Below, one piece after another: positions 27,656-35,527 of a stretch of DNA of 43,324 nt. The translations under genes and the position numbers were made by a program. The notes beneath the pieces are model-generated. The model ran no database searches and was not told the DNA's origin. It worked only from the letters and a program-made list of their open reading frames with translations. This stretch comes from Gammaproteobacteria bacterium (GTDB lineage Bacteria; Pseudomonadota; Gammaproteobacteria; SG8-11), in the NCBI GenBank assembly GCA_024641505.1, contig JAHECY010000028.1, positions 1 through 43,324 on the forward strand. Reading direction: 5' to 3'. Each line of letters begins with the position of its first letter. Positions within the stretch are counted from its first letter, which is position 1.

Positions 27656-27916
27656 GGTGCGTATTACGCACCGGCTTTTGTAACTTGAACGAAGCGCGGC
27701 TCCGTTTACCGAATAAAACATTGCTTCGTTCGGTAAAAAACACGGTGCGTAATACGCACCCTACGCATTACGGTGTGACGCACCGAGCGAAGGTCGAATT
27801 ACTTCCAGGCTTCGCAATGATTTCCCGTCGTGTAGGGTGCGTATTACGCACCGGTTTTTTGTTGTAACCAAATCCCCAGAATCAAGAGCAAAAGAGGTTC
27901 GTAATACGCACCCTAC
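27645..27916. repeat. Two inverted-repeat units of a GGTGCGTATTACGCACC palindrome (REP/MITE-like)
   Basis: Four copies of a 17-23-bp sequence built on GGTGCGTATTACGCACC, itself a palindrome with 8-bp arms and one central base. Copies: 27652-27674 (+), 27743-27764 (inverted), 27832-27854 (+), 27900-27916 (inverted, truncated). They form two head-to-head units. Unit 1 (27645-27770) has further nested repeats: TAATGC/GCATTA outside, GAACGAAGC/GCTTCGTTC and TTTACCGAA/TTCGGTAAA inside. Unit 2 (27832-27916) has a different interior. A degenerate copy, GGTGTGACGCACC, lies at 27772-27784. The stop codons of the TauE gene and of pyrE fall inside the outermost copies. No transposase is encoded. Confidence 0.85.
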
Positions 27917-28557
27917 GCAACACCGTATTCACCGCGATAAGCGCGTACGCTCTTCAGATGCTTTTCATAACCGGGTTTGAGTTCCAGATAACTGATCATG
28001 GTGGCGAGATCGACGATACTGACAACCTTGACGCCCAGAGTTTGTTCCACTTCCTGGATCGCCGACAATTTGCCGGTACCGCGCTCCTGGCGGTCCAGGG
28101 CGATCGCCACGCCGGCAAGCTTGGCGTGCTGGGATTCGATCATGGTCACCGACTCACGCACGGAAGTACCGGCGGATATCACATCGTCTATCACCAGCAC
28201 CCGTCCGGCGACGGGCGCACCCACGAAGCTACCGCCTTCACCGTGATCCTTGGCCTCTTTGCGGTTGAAGGCAAATGGAATATCCAATTGATACATCTCG
28301 TAAAGCGCCGCCACGGTGGCGGTGGCTAAAGGTATTCCCTTATAAGCCGGCCCAAACAGCATATCGTATTGGATACCGGAATTCTGTATGGCCTGTGCGT
28401 AATACAGGCCCAGGCGCGCCACTGCAGCGCCTGAATTGAACAAGCCCGCGTTGAAAAAATAGGGGCTGCGACGCCCCGACTTGAGCACAAACTCACCAAA
28501 GCGCAACACGCCTTTGTCGATAGCGAAATCGAGAAACTCCTTCTGGTAAGTTTGCAT
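27913..28557 (-). CDS. pyrE: Orotate phosphoribosyltransferase
   Basis: Joins orotate to PRPP to make OMP in pyrimidine synthesis. The start is the ATG at 28557 ([11 protein letters not shown]), matching the family N-terminus, with GAGG 6 bp upstream; a longer frame to 28572 lacks support. The 214-residue product has [19 protein letters not shown] (25-43), [12 protein letters not shown], the flexible [12 protein letters not shown] loop and the PRPP motif [17 protein letters not shown]. Its C-terminus [10 protein letters not shown] is of normal length, but the TAG stop is part of a repeat copy. Divergent from xthA, sharing a compact promoter. Confidence 0.96.
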   Translation of the reverse strand: MQTYQKEFLDFAIDKGVLRFGEFVLKSGRRSPYFFNAGLFNSGAAVARLGLYYAQAIQNSGIQYDMLFGPAYKGIPLATATVAALYEMYQLDIPFAFNRKEAKDHGEGGSFVGAPVAGRVLVIDDVISAGTSVRESVTMIESQHAKLAGVAIALDRQERGTGKLSAIQEVEQTLGVKVVSIVDLATMISYLELKPGYEKHLKSVRAYRGEYGVA

Positions 28558-28576
28558 ACATAACCTCGGCATTTGC

Positions 28577-28594
28577 TACAATAGCCACATTGTA
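28577..28594. promoter_or_regulatory. Symmetric divergent -10 elements for pyrE and xthA
   Basis: TACAAT (28577-28582) and its mirror ATTGTA (28589-28594) flank six bases, giving a perfect inverted repeat. Read on the plus strand, TGC-TACAAT is an extended -10 for xthA; read on the minus strand, TACAAT is a -10 for pyrE with a leader of about 25 bases. The two genes' starts are only 67 bp apart. Confidence 0.5.
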
Positions 28595-28624
28595 AACCTT
28601 CCACTAATGGAATTCAGCAATCCC

Positions 28625-29395
28625 ATGCGGGTGATCAGCATCAATGTCAACGGTATCCGGTCGGCGGCGAAGAAAGGCCTGTTTGAGTGGTTACGTACGC
28701 AACGCGCCGACGTGGTCTGTCTGCAGGAAACCAAGGCCCAGGAACATCAGCTGGATCAGGCACTTCATTATCCCAAGGGCTATCATGTGTATTACCACGA
28801 CGCGCTCAAAAAGGGCTATAGCGGCGTTGCCCTGTTTTGTAAACAGGAACCGGACCAAGTCACTTTGGGCTTGAACTGGCCGGATTTTGACGGCGAAGGC
28901 CGTTACATTCAAGCGGATTTCGGTCAGCTCAGCGTCGCCTCCCTTTACATGCCCTCCGGCTCATCCAGCGCGGAGCGTCAAGCGGTAAAATTCGACATCA
29001 TGGACCGGTTCATGCCCGAATTGAGACGCATGCGCCGCAAGCGTCGAGAGTTCATCGTGTGTGGCGACTGGAATATCGCGCATAAAAATATCGACCTCAA
29101 GAATTGGCGCGGTAACCAGAAGAACTCCGGTTTTCTACCGGAGGAACGCGCCTGGATGGATGAGTTATTCGGTGACGCCGGTTGGGTGGATGCGTTTCGG
29201 GTGGTGAATCAGGATGCGGAGCAATATACCTGGTGGTCAAACCGCGGCCAAGCATGGGCCAAAAACGTCGGGTGGCGCATCGATTATCAGGTAATCACGC
29301 CGGGATTGGCCGACAAGGTAAAGCGTGCCGCCATCTACAAGGAACAACGATTTTCCGATCATGCACCGTTGATCATCGATTACCGCCTGGACTAA
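28625..29395 (+). CDS. xthA: Exodeoxyribonuclease III (Crc-like, catalytically intact)
   Basis: Exonuclease/AP endonuclease of the EEP family for base-excision repair. The ATG at 28625 is preferred because MRVISINVNGIRSA matches the family start; the ATG at 28607 would add six residues. The 256-residue product keeps all catalytic residues: N7/N9, E35 in LQETK, Y108, D148/N150 in CGDWN, D220, and D245/H246 in FSDHAP. It is overall most like Pseudomonas Crc (KNWR, GFL.PERAW, W..DYQV.TPGL) and sits divergently next to pyrE like crc, yet Crc itself has lost these residues. So an active nuclease is expected; a role in carbon catabolite control is possible but not shown. Confidence 0.92.
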   Translation: MRVISINVNGIRSAAKKGLFEWLRTQRADVVCLQETKAQEHQLDQALHYPKGYHVYYHDALKKGYSGVALFCKQEPDQVTLGLNWPDFDGEGRYIQADFGQLSVASLYMPSGSSSAERQAVKFDIMDRFMPELRRMRRKRREFIVCGDWNIAHKNIDLKNWRGNQKNSGFLPEERAWMDELFGDAGWVDAFRVVNQDAEQYTWWSNRGQAWAKNVGWRIDYQVITPGLADKVKRAAIYKEQRFSDHAPLIIDYRLD

Positions 29396-29425
29396 CCGCA
29401 TACCGGGGAGCACACACGCCCGAAC

Positions 29426-31381
29426 TCAGACGGCGACTTTAGAATCCGCCTTGGACTGTGCAGCCATCAACTCCGGCAACGGTATATTGATGGCGCGCAG
29501 AATCGCATCTATCGTTGTAATCTGTTTGGTGAGATTGGAACACATACCCTCGAGCTCATGAATCTTCTCGTCAAGCTTTTCACGTGACGCCTTGATCTTC
29601 TGCAAACTTTCCAGATGTTGCTCTAATTGCTGTTTGCGCTCCTTGATCCGGTTGGCCAACGGCTTCATAACGTTTTTGGCCCAGTTTTCCGCATCCTGGT
29701 GCGCCTGGAAAAGAATGTTGCGCGCGTGACTGACCAGTTGCACGAAAAATTTCTTCACCACAAAGCTTTGCTCCGTCATGGTGGTCACGGGACTGTTTCG
29801 AAACGCTTCAGCTTCCCGATATAGACGTTCCAGCTGTGCAACGTATTTCTTGGTAGTAAACAGTTCCGGCCGCACATCAATATTGTGGTCATCCTTGAAA
29901 CGCTGGTAAATGGCGCGCACGATCTCATTGGACTTATCAGCCTGCCAGGCCACTTGATCGATTACCTGCTTGGAATTGTCGAAGAAGAATTTCATCCCCA
30001 GCTTCATACCCTTGGTGGTCCAGCTGTCGACCATTTCATTGCGCGCCTTGGATATGATCTTGTCGAAACTTTCCAGACTCAGGGTGTCCAGCACCGCCTT
30101 CACCTGTTGCGACAATACGTGACGGCTGGTTTGAAAGTTTTCAACATTCTGCTTGTAAACCGCTTGCGATTCCCGCGCCTTGTTCATTAACTGCAGGATG
30201 ACATCGGTGTTTTTGCCGCTGAGCGACTGCAATTCCTTGAGCTGCTCCTTGGCGGCTTCATAACGCCCGGTCAGCAATTCCTTGGTGCTTTCAATGCGCG
30301 CACCGATTTTGTTGAGGAGATTTTCCCGGACGATACTTTGCTTGGAGGGCAGTATTTCCTTGCTGATATAGGCTTCCAGGCTCGGCAAGCCACTGCGTTC
30401 CAGTAAATTATCATCATGCTTGATCTTGGAAAGTAAACCCTTCTGGGCCGAAACCGGAAACACCTTTTCTTCCTTGATATTAAGTTGCTTCGCGGTCGAC
30501 ACGCATTGTGACTGAATGTTGGCTGCTACCGTGGCCTCATCTTTCAGTTCGTCCCACAGTGTATCGATCTTATTCAATGCCACCAGAATACCGGTGTTGG
30601 CGCTGTTAACATAAGGCGTAATGTGATGTTTCCACATTTCCTGGTCCGAACGCGTCACGCCGGTATCAGCCGCCAGAATAAACAAAACCGCCTGCGCCTG
30701 GGGAATCATTTCCATGGTCAACTCCGGCTCATTGCCCAAGGCATTAAGACCGGGAGTATCAAGAATCACCAGACCTTGCTTCAACATGGGATGCGGGAAA
30801 CTTACCAACGCATGGCGCCATACCGGCACTTCAACTTCCGAAAGATCCTGAAATTCATGCTCTTCCAGATATAAGCCCAAACGCTTGGCTTCGTTGACTG
30901 AAACATTTTTAACCTTGACTATTTCCTTGAATGTTTCCACCATGGCATCGGGATTGTTCACATCCAGGGTAATAGTGTTCCAATAGGTGGGTTCCTGCTT
31001 GTATTCCGCGATCGTGGTTTCCTCGGACCGGGTCTCGATGGGCAGCAAGCGCACATAAGCCTGATTGGCATCCCGATCAAAAAATAATTCAGTGGGGCAC
31101 ATGGTGGTGCGACCCGCGGCCGAAGGCAACAAGCGCCGCTGATAGTCCGCGAAGAAAATGGCATTGATCAGCTCGGTCTTACCACGGGAAAATTCGGCGA
31201 CGAAGGCCACCGTCAGTTGGTCGGAGCTCAACGAGTCGATAACCTCGAAGATTCGCAGGTCATCTTCCGCCTCGTTCATCCCCTGCTTCACCAACCACTC
31301 CTGGTAGGACTTGATATTCCTGATCATCAAGGCCTTCCAACGGGCGTAGACTTCAAGCTGTTTAGTAAGTTGTTCTTTCAT
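29426..31381 (-). CDS. Bacterial dynamin-like GTPase
   Basis: Large dynamin-family GTPase, 651 residues. GTPase motifs: P-loop AEFSRGKT (62-69; the first Gly of GxxxxGKT is Ala), G2 Thr in GRTTMCPTE (90-98), G3 DTPG (208-211) and G4 NKID (270-273). The GTPase domain is followed by a long helical stalk (about 345-575) and a coiled coil (about 575-625). No transmembrane helix is evident; the segment near 454-470 (GMKLGMKFFFDN) is amphipathic and could touch membrane. Bacterial dynamins are known to remodel or repair membranes and often occur in pairs; this one is alone, convergent with xthA, and upstream of it (31382-31566) no partner is seen. Specific function unknown. Confidence 0.88.
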   Translation of the reverse strand: MKEQLTKQLEVYARWKALMIRNIKSYQEWLVKQGMNEAEDDLRIFEVIDSLSSDQLTVAFVAEFSRGKTELINAIFFADYQRRLLPSAAGRTTMCPTELFFDRDANQAYVRLLPIETRSEETTIAEYKQEPTYWNTITLDVNNPDAMVETFKEIVKVKNVSVNEAKRLGLYLEEHEFQDLSEVEVPVWRHALVSFPHPMLKQGLVILDTPGLNALGNEPELTMEMIPQAQAVLFILAADTGVTRSDQEMWKHHITPYVNSANTGILVALNKIDTLWDELKDEATVAANIQSQCVSTAKQLNIKEEKVFPVSAQKGLLSKIKHDDNLLERSGLPSLEAYISKEILPSKQSIVRENLLNKIGARIESTKELLTGRYEAAKEQLKELQSLSGKNTDVILQLMNKARESQAVYKQNVENFQTSRHVLSQQVKAVLDTLSLESFDKIISKARNEMVDSWTTKGMKLGMKFFFDNSKQVIDQVAWQADKSNEIVRAIYQRFKDDHNIDVRPELFTTKKYVAQLERLYREAEAFRNSPVTTMTEQSFVVKKFFVQLVSHARNILFQAHQDAENWAKNVMKPLANRIKERKQQLEQHLESLQKIKASREKLDEKIHELEGMCSNLTKQITTIDAILRAINIPLPELMAAQSKADSKVAV

Positions 31382-31566
31382 TTAGATAATTAACACCCGT
31401 ACATAGCACGCGCCAGCCTACGGCGGCGCCTCACGGTGCCCCCGGTATTATCCTACTTTGGCTGTTATCGACAGGGATCACCAGAAGTTTAGAGAAATGC
31501 CTATAGATACTTGTTTCGTATAGTATAGCCCTGCCCGGGACAGGTGTATAAAGGTGGGATTACCGT

Positions 31567-31881
31567 TTATTGAGTACCTCCAGCGTCTTCACCAGCGAGC
31601 AACTGACAGGCATCCGATGGCAGCGGACCGGATATGCAGAATGTTTTGCCACGATTGCTTGCCCCGGACAGCAACCTCACTCGCGTGGGCGCCACGTGCA
31701 GGACTCCGGCCAAAACATTAGTGATATTATCGTTGGCGTTACCATCGGTGGGTGCCGCAGTGATGCGAATTTTCAGAAAATCGCCGTACATCCCTACAAT
31801 TTCGTCACATTTGGCCCGTGGTTGCGCCCAAATTCGTAATATCAAATCGCCATTCTGCCAGCGATACCAGGGGCGGCTCAT
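31567..31881 (-). CDS. yggU: YggU family (DUF167) protein
   Basis: Small conserved protein of unknown function, 104 residues. It shows the family pattern: LRIWAQPRAKCDEIVG near the N-terminus, LKIRITAAPTDGNAN (36-50), then a helix and LLSGASNRGKT (70-80). Its start codon overlaps the yggT stop (ATGA, 31878-31881). The yggT-yggU pair next to proC and yggS is widely conserved. Confidence 0.92.
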   Translation of the reverse strand: MSRPWYRWQNGDLILRIWAQPRAKCDEIVGMYGDFLKIRITAAPTDGNANDNITNVLAGVLHVAPTRVRLLSGASNRGKTFCISGPLPSDACQLLAGEDAGGTQ

Positions 31882-32474
31882 GGCAGATAGGCAAACGCCG
31901 GATCTAAAGCTCGCGCCAGATCACGCAGGGGATATACCGCCAGAAAAGTCACCAGCTTCAAACCGACCATGGCGACGATAGGCGACAAATCAAATCCGTG
32001 CATGGCTGGCAACAGACGGCGCGCCGGTCGCAACACCGGTTCACTGATGCTGTAAATCAGAGATATCACGGGATTGTAACCTCCCGGACTCACCCAACTG
32101 AGGATGACTTGTATGAGAATGGCAAAGAAGAAAACATCCACGGCAAGATCCAGCAAGTCGCTGACACAGCGCACAAGCACGCCCACGACATCGAAAAAGT
32201 GGCCCAGCAGCAAACCAACGACAAACAGTTCCAGTAATTTAATGGCCACCATGAGCACGATGGACGCGGCGTCCAATCCTGCGATGCTGGGAATGACGCG
32301 GCGTAGAGGTTTTAGCGGCGGACTGGAGGCTTTCACGATAAATTGCGAAATGGGATTGTAAAAGTCGGCACGTACCACTTGCAGCACAAACCGCAGCATA
32401 ACAATCAGCAGATACAAACCGAAAATGGTCTTAACGAGGAAAATACCCGCGTTACCCAAATACGAGCCGCCCAT
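31878..32474 (-). CDS. yggT: YggT family integral membrane protein
   Basis: Inner-membrane protein of 198 residues formed by two YggT repeats. Each repeat has a pair of hydrophobic helices (about 10-33 and 68-93; about 105-127 and 165-180) and the family's NPISQFIVKASSPPLKPLRRVIP-type turn, repeated as NPVISLIYSISEPVLRPARRLLP. Reported roles in other bacteria concern osmotic stress and cell division, but the function is not settled. It starts at 32474, directly abutting the proC stop at 32475. Confidence 0.93.
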   Translation of the reverse strand: MGGSYLGNAGIFLVKTIFGLYLLIVMLRFVLQVVRADFYNPISQFIVKASSPPLKPLRRVIPSIAGLDAASIVLMVAIKLLELFVVGLLLGHFFDVVGVLVRCVSDLLDLAVDVFFFAILIQVILSWVSPGGYNPVISLIYSISEPVLRPARRLLPAMHGFDLSPIVAMVGLKLVTFLAVYPLRDLARALDPAFAYLP

Positions 32475-33302
32475 TTATGATTCCCCCAATTGCCGTGCCA
32501 AATCCCGCGATCGCTGGGTAGCGTTGGCTACCGCATCCATGAATAATTGTCGTATATTACCATCAAGCAAGGTATTAATCGCCCGTTCCGTGGTGCCACC
32601 CGGGGATGTTACATGGCGGCGCAGGGTTGCCGGGTCATGCGTGCTTTCCAGGGCCATTTTTGCCGACCCAAACGCGGTTTGCAGCGACAACAAACGCGCA
32701 CTCTCCCGGTCCAAACCCAACGTCTCGCCGGCCGCCTGCAATATCTCCATCACCAGAAAGAAATACGCCGGGCCGCTGCCCGACACCGCGGTCACCACAT
32801 CCATGAGCGCTTCGTCCTCCAACCACAGCGCCAACCCCACGGAGCGCATAATTGATTCCGCAAGGTTGCGTTGCGCCGCCGTCACTTCTTGATTCGCGAT
32901 CAGCGCCGAGGCCCCGGTTTGCACCAACGCCGGCGTATTGGGCATGGCACGCACCACGGGGATATCATCGCCCAGCCAGCCGGCGATAGACGCCAGGCGG
33001 ATGCCCGCGGCAATGGTAATCACCAACGGCTTATGCTGCTGAATCGCAGGCTTTATCTCGTCGGCTACCGCGTGCATGACCTGAGGCTTGACCGCCAACA
33101 CCACAACATCACCTTGCGCGGCGGCGGTGCTGTTATCCGCCGTGGTCTGCACGTTAAAGTTGATACTCAGCTGCTGTCGCTGTTCCGCATTAGGTTCGCT
33201 TACCCACAACATGTTTGGCTTGACATGACCACCGAGGAGCCCGCCAATAAGACTGGCAGCCATATTGCCACCCCCGATAAAAGCTATTTTGGTATCATTC
33301 AT
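32475..33302 (-). CDS. proC: Pyrroline-5-carboxylate reductase
   Basis: NAD(P)H-dependent last step of proline synthesis. The ATG at 33302 is chosen (GGAG 6 bp upstream; MNDTKIAFIGGGNM fits the family); an upstream frame to 33317 is unlikely. The 275-residue product has the Rossmann motif FIGGGNMA (8-15), AVKPQVM, VRAMPNTPA, the substrate-binding SGSGPAYFF and TSPGGTTERAI segments. Lies between yggS and yggT, as in Pseudomonas. Confidence 0.96.
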   Translation of the reverse strand: MNDTKIAFIGGGNMAASLIGGLLGGHVKPNMLWVSEPNAEQRQQLSINFNVQTTADNSTAAAQGDVVVLAVKPQVMHAVADEIKPAIQQHKPLVITIAAGIRLASIAGWLGDDIPVVRAMPNTPALVQTGASALIANQEVTAAQRNLAESIMRSVGLALWLEDEALMDVVTAVSGSGPAYFFLVMEILQAAGETLGLDRESARLLSLQTAFGSAKMALESTHDPATLRRHVTSPGGTTERAINTLLDGNIRQLFMDAVANATQRSRDLARQLGES

Positions 33303-33337
33303 AGTCACTCCAATCACGCTTGTTGGCGCTAGCCGCG

Positions 33338-34027
33338 CTATTTTCGGGCACCGAAGATCGCGCTCCCAACACGAACCACGGTGGCGCCTTCAGCGATGGC
33401 CGCTTCCAGATCCGATGACATCCCCATGGACAAGGTATCTAACGGCAACCGGGGGAAACGCTCCCGCATCTCGCGAAATTCACCGGCCAACCGGGCAAAC
33501 TCCCGGCGTTGAACGGCAATATCCGTGGCCGGTGCAGGAATTGCCATCATGCCACGTACCCGTAAATTTTTCAGGGATCCCAGCTGCGCCAGCAACAGCG
33601 GCACCTGCTCAGACATCACACCGGACTTGCTGCCTTCGCCACTGATATTTACCTGAATGCAGATATTCAGAGGCTTTTGGCGCGTCGCCCGTTGCGCATC
33701 CAACCGTTGCGCAATTTTAAGGCGGTCCACGCTATGAACCCAGTCAAAATTTTCAGCAATCATCCGCGTTTTGTTGGATTGTACCGGCCCGATAAAATGC
33801 CACTCAATATCATACTGCCTTAATGCCTGAATTTTGTTCAGGGCTTCCTGAACATAGCTTTCCCCGAAGCGCCTTTGTCCGGCCGCAACAGCCTGGCGCA
33901 GCGCATCAATTCCCTGGGATTTACTGACCGCCAGCAGCGTCACCGAGCCGGCGGGGCGTTGATACTGCCGTTCCCAGTGAGCAATTTGTCGCTTCACACC
34001 TTCCAGGCGCTGCGCAATCTCTTGCAT
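33338..34027 (-). CDS. yggS: PLP homeostasis protein YggS
   Basis: PLP-binding protein (PLPHP/PROSC family) that buffers pyridoxal phosphate and affects amino-acid metabolism; no enzymatic activity is known for the family. The 229-residue single-barrel product has the PLP lysine K36 in LLAVSKSQ, GESYVQEALNKI (54-65), EWHFIGPVQSNK, and the C-terminal LSMGMSSDLEAAI plus VRVGSAIFG phosphate-binding stretch. Precedes proC by 35 bp and is divergent from pilT. Confidence 0.95.
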   Translation of the reverse strand: MQEIAQRLEGVKRQIAHWERQYQRPAGSVTLLAVSKSQGIDALRQAVAAGQRRFGESYVQEALNKIQALRQYDIEWHFIGPVQSNKTRMIAENFDWVHSVDRLKIAQRLDAQRATRQKPLNICIQVNISGEGSKSGVMSEQVPLLLAQLGSLKNLRVRGMMAIPAPATDIAVQRREFARLAGEFREMRERFPRLPLDTLSMGMSSDLEAAIAEGATVVRVGSAIFGARK

Positions 34028-34240
34028 AGTGTTACCGCCGTTGACCTGAACCTATTGTGCCATAAACCAAAACTTTTTATTAATTCAATCCCTTGGCGCA
34101 GCCGGTCTGGTCTGTGCAAGATCAAGAAAAAATCCTGCGGCATACCTAAAAAAGCGCTTAGGCGGGCCGCTATACAATAGTGTTGACCGGATGCCCGGAT
34201 CACCTCGCGTAGTTAAAAGTCGATTTATCAGGGGATTATC

Positions 34241-35278
34241 ATGGATATTGCAGAATTATTGGCTTTTGGCGTCAAGAACGGTGCTTCAGATATGCATTTG
34301 TCCGCTGGCGTACCACCGATGATTCGCGTGGATGGGGAAATGCGGCGCATCAATGTACCCCCCATGGACCACAAGACCGTCCACGGCTTGATCTACGATA
34401 TCATGAACGACAAGCAACGTAAGGAATACGACGAGTTCCTGGAAAATGACTTTTCCTTCGAATTACCGGGTATTGCACGCTTTCGTGTCAATGCCTTTAC
34501 CCAAAATCGGGGGGCGGGCGCCGTTTTCCGTACCATTCCGACCAAGATCCTGAGCCTCGAAGAACTGGGTGCGCCACCCATTTTTAAAGCGATCTCGGAA
34601 TATCCTCGCGGCATCGTACTGGTTACCGGCCCGACCGGCTCGGGCAAATCAACGACCCTGGCGGGCATGATTAACTATAAAAATGATACGGAATTCGGCC
34701 ATATATTAACCATCGAGGATCCAATCGAGTTCGTCCACGAAAGTAAAAAATGTCTGGTCAACCAGCGAGAAGTGCACCGTGACACCCTTGGATTCGCGCA
34801 ATCACTGCGATCTGCATTACGTGAAGACCCAGACGTCATTCTGGTCGGGGAAATGCGTGACCCGGAAACGATCGGCTTGGCCTTGACCGCCGCGGAAACC
34901 GGCCATCTGGTCTTTGGTACCCTGCACACCAGCTCCGCCGCAAAAACCGTCGACCGTATCATCGACGTTTTTCCTGCCGCAGAAAAGGAAATGGTGCGCT
35001 CCATGTTGTCGGAGTCACTGAAGGCGGTAATTTCCCAAACCCTGCTAAAGAAAATTGGGGGCGGTCGTGTGGCTGCCCATGAAATCATGATTGGCACACC
35101 GGCAATACGCAACCTCATCCGTGAAAATAAAATCCCGCAAATGTATTCGGCAATCCAAACCGGTCAGGGCATTGGCATGCAAACCCTTGATCAGAACCTG
35201 CAAGGCTTGATACAAAAAGGATTGATTTCAAAACAAGATGCCCGTTCCAAAGCAGCCAATAAAGACGCTTTCAACTAA
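34241..35278 (+). CDS. pilT: Type IV pilus retraction ATPase PilT
   Basis: Hexameric ATPase that retracts type IV pili, needed for twitching motility and DNA uptake. The 345-residue product has an N-terminal PAS-like domain (1-100), Walker A GPTGSGKST (130-138), Asp box ILTIEDPIE (155-163), Walker B DVILVGEMRD (198-207), His box TGHLVFGTLHT (220-230) and the PilT-specific AIRNLIRE (288-295). AGGGG (34230-34234) precedes the ATG. It is divergent from yggS, as in Pseudomonas, but pilU, the usual next gene, is replaced here by a histidine kinase. Confidence 0.97.
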   Translation: MDIAELLAFGVKNGASDMHLSAGVPPMIRVDGEMRRINVPPMDHKTVHGLIYDIMNDKQRKEYDEFLENDFSFELPGIARFRVNAFTQNRGAGAVFRTIPTKILSLEELGAPPIFKAISEYPRGIVLVTGPTGSGKSTTLAGMINYKNDTEFGHILTIEDPIEFVHESKKCLVNQREVHRDTLGFAQSLRSALREDPDVILVGEMRDPETIGLALTAAETGHLVFGTLHTSSAAKTVDRIIDVFPAAEKEMVRSMLSESLKAVISQTLLKKIGGGRVAAHEIMIGTPAIRNLIRENKIPQMYSAIQTGQGIGMQTLDQNLQGLIQKGLISKQDARSKAANKDAFN

Positions 35279-35344
35279 CAGACCTGGCCACACCCGGCCC
35301 GGTCACACCTGCGCACAGGGGGCGGGCGGTCTGCGCAACTATCG

Positions 35345-35372
35345 ACGCGGTGCTCTGAGCCGCGTTTTTTTT
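35345..35372 (+). terminator. Intrinsic terminator of pilT
   Basis: Stem ACGCGG (35345-35350) / CCGCGT (35360-35365) with a nine-base loop, followed by a run of eight T (35365-35372). Located 67 bp after the pilT stop, so pilT and the kinase gene are separate transcripts. Confidence 0.75.
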
Positions 35373-35390
35373 ACCCTTTCGTTAGGCTCG

Positions 35391-35409
35391 TTTACAAATA
35401 TTTACAAAT
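35391..35409 (+). repeat. Tandem TTTACAAAT repeat upstream of the hybrid kinase
   Basis: TTTACAAAT occurs twice with one base between (35391-35399 and 35401-35409), i.e. at one-helical-turn spacing, about 120 bp before the kinase start. Such phased repeats can be operator half-sites; no factor is identified. The region to 35527 holds no gene; AGGAAA (35511-35516) is the likely ribosome-binding site. Confidence 0.5.
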
Positions 35410-35527
35410 TCTTGCCCTTAATTGGCCCCTAACTTGTATATCTACGTGGCTACCAATCTAATGCTGATACCTCAATGCCAAACCATGTGTTGACTGACGC
35501 TAACCGTCACAGGAAACGTTAACCGCC

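Noticed and set aside
28590-28598. TTGTAAACC, identical to one half of the BirA operator
   Set aside because: The second half-site is missing, and the neighbours are pyrE and xthA, not biotin genes. No BirA-type operator was found between comF and bioB either.
35423-35439. Possible sigma-54 promoter (TGGCCCC, then TTGTA) before the hybrid kinase
   Set aside because: The invariant GC of the -12 element is not present (TTGT instead of TTGC).
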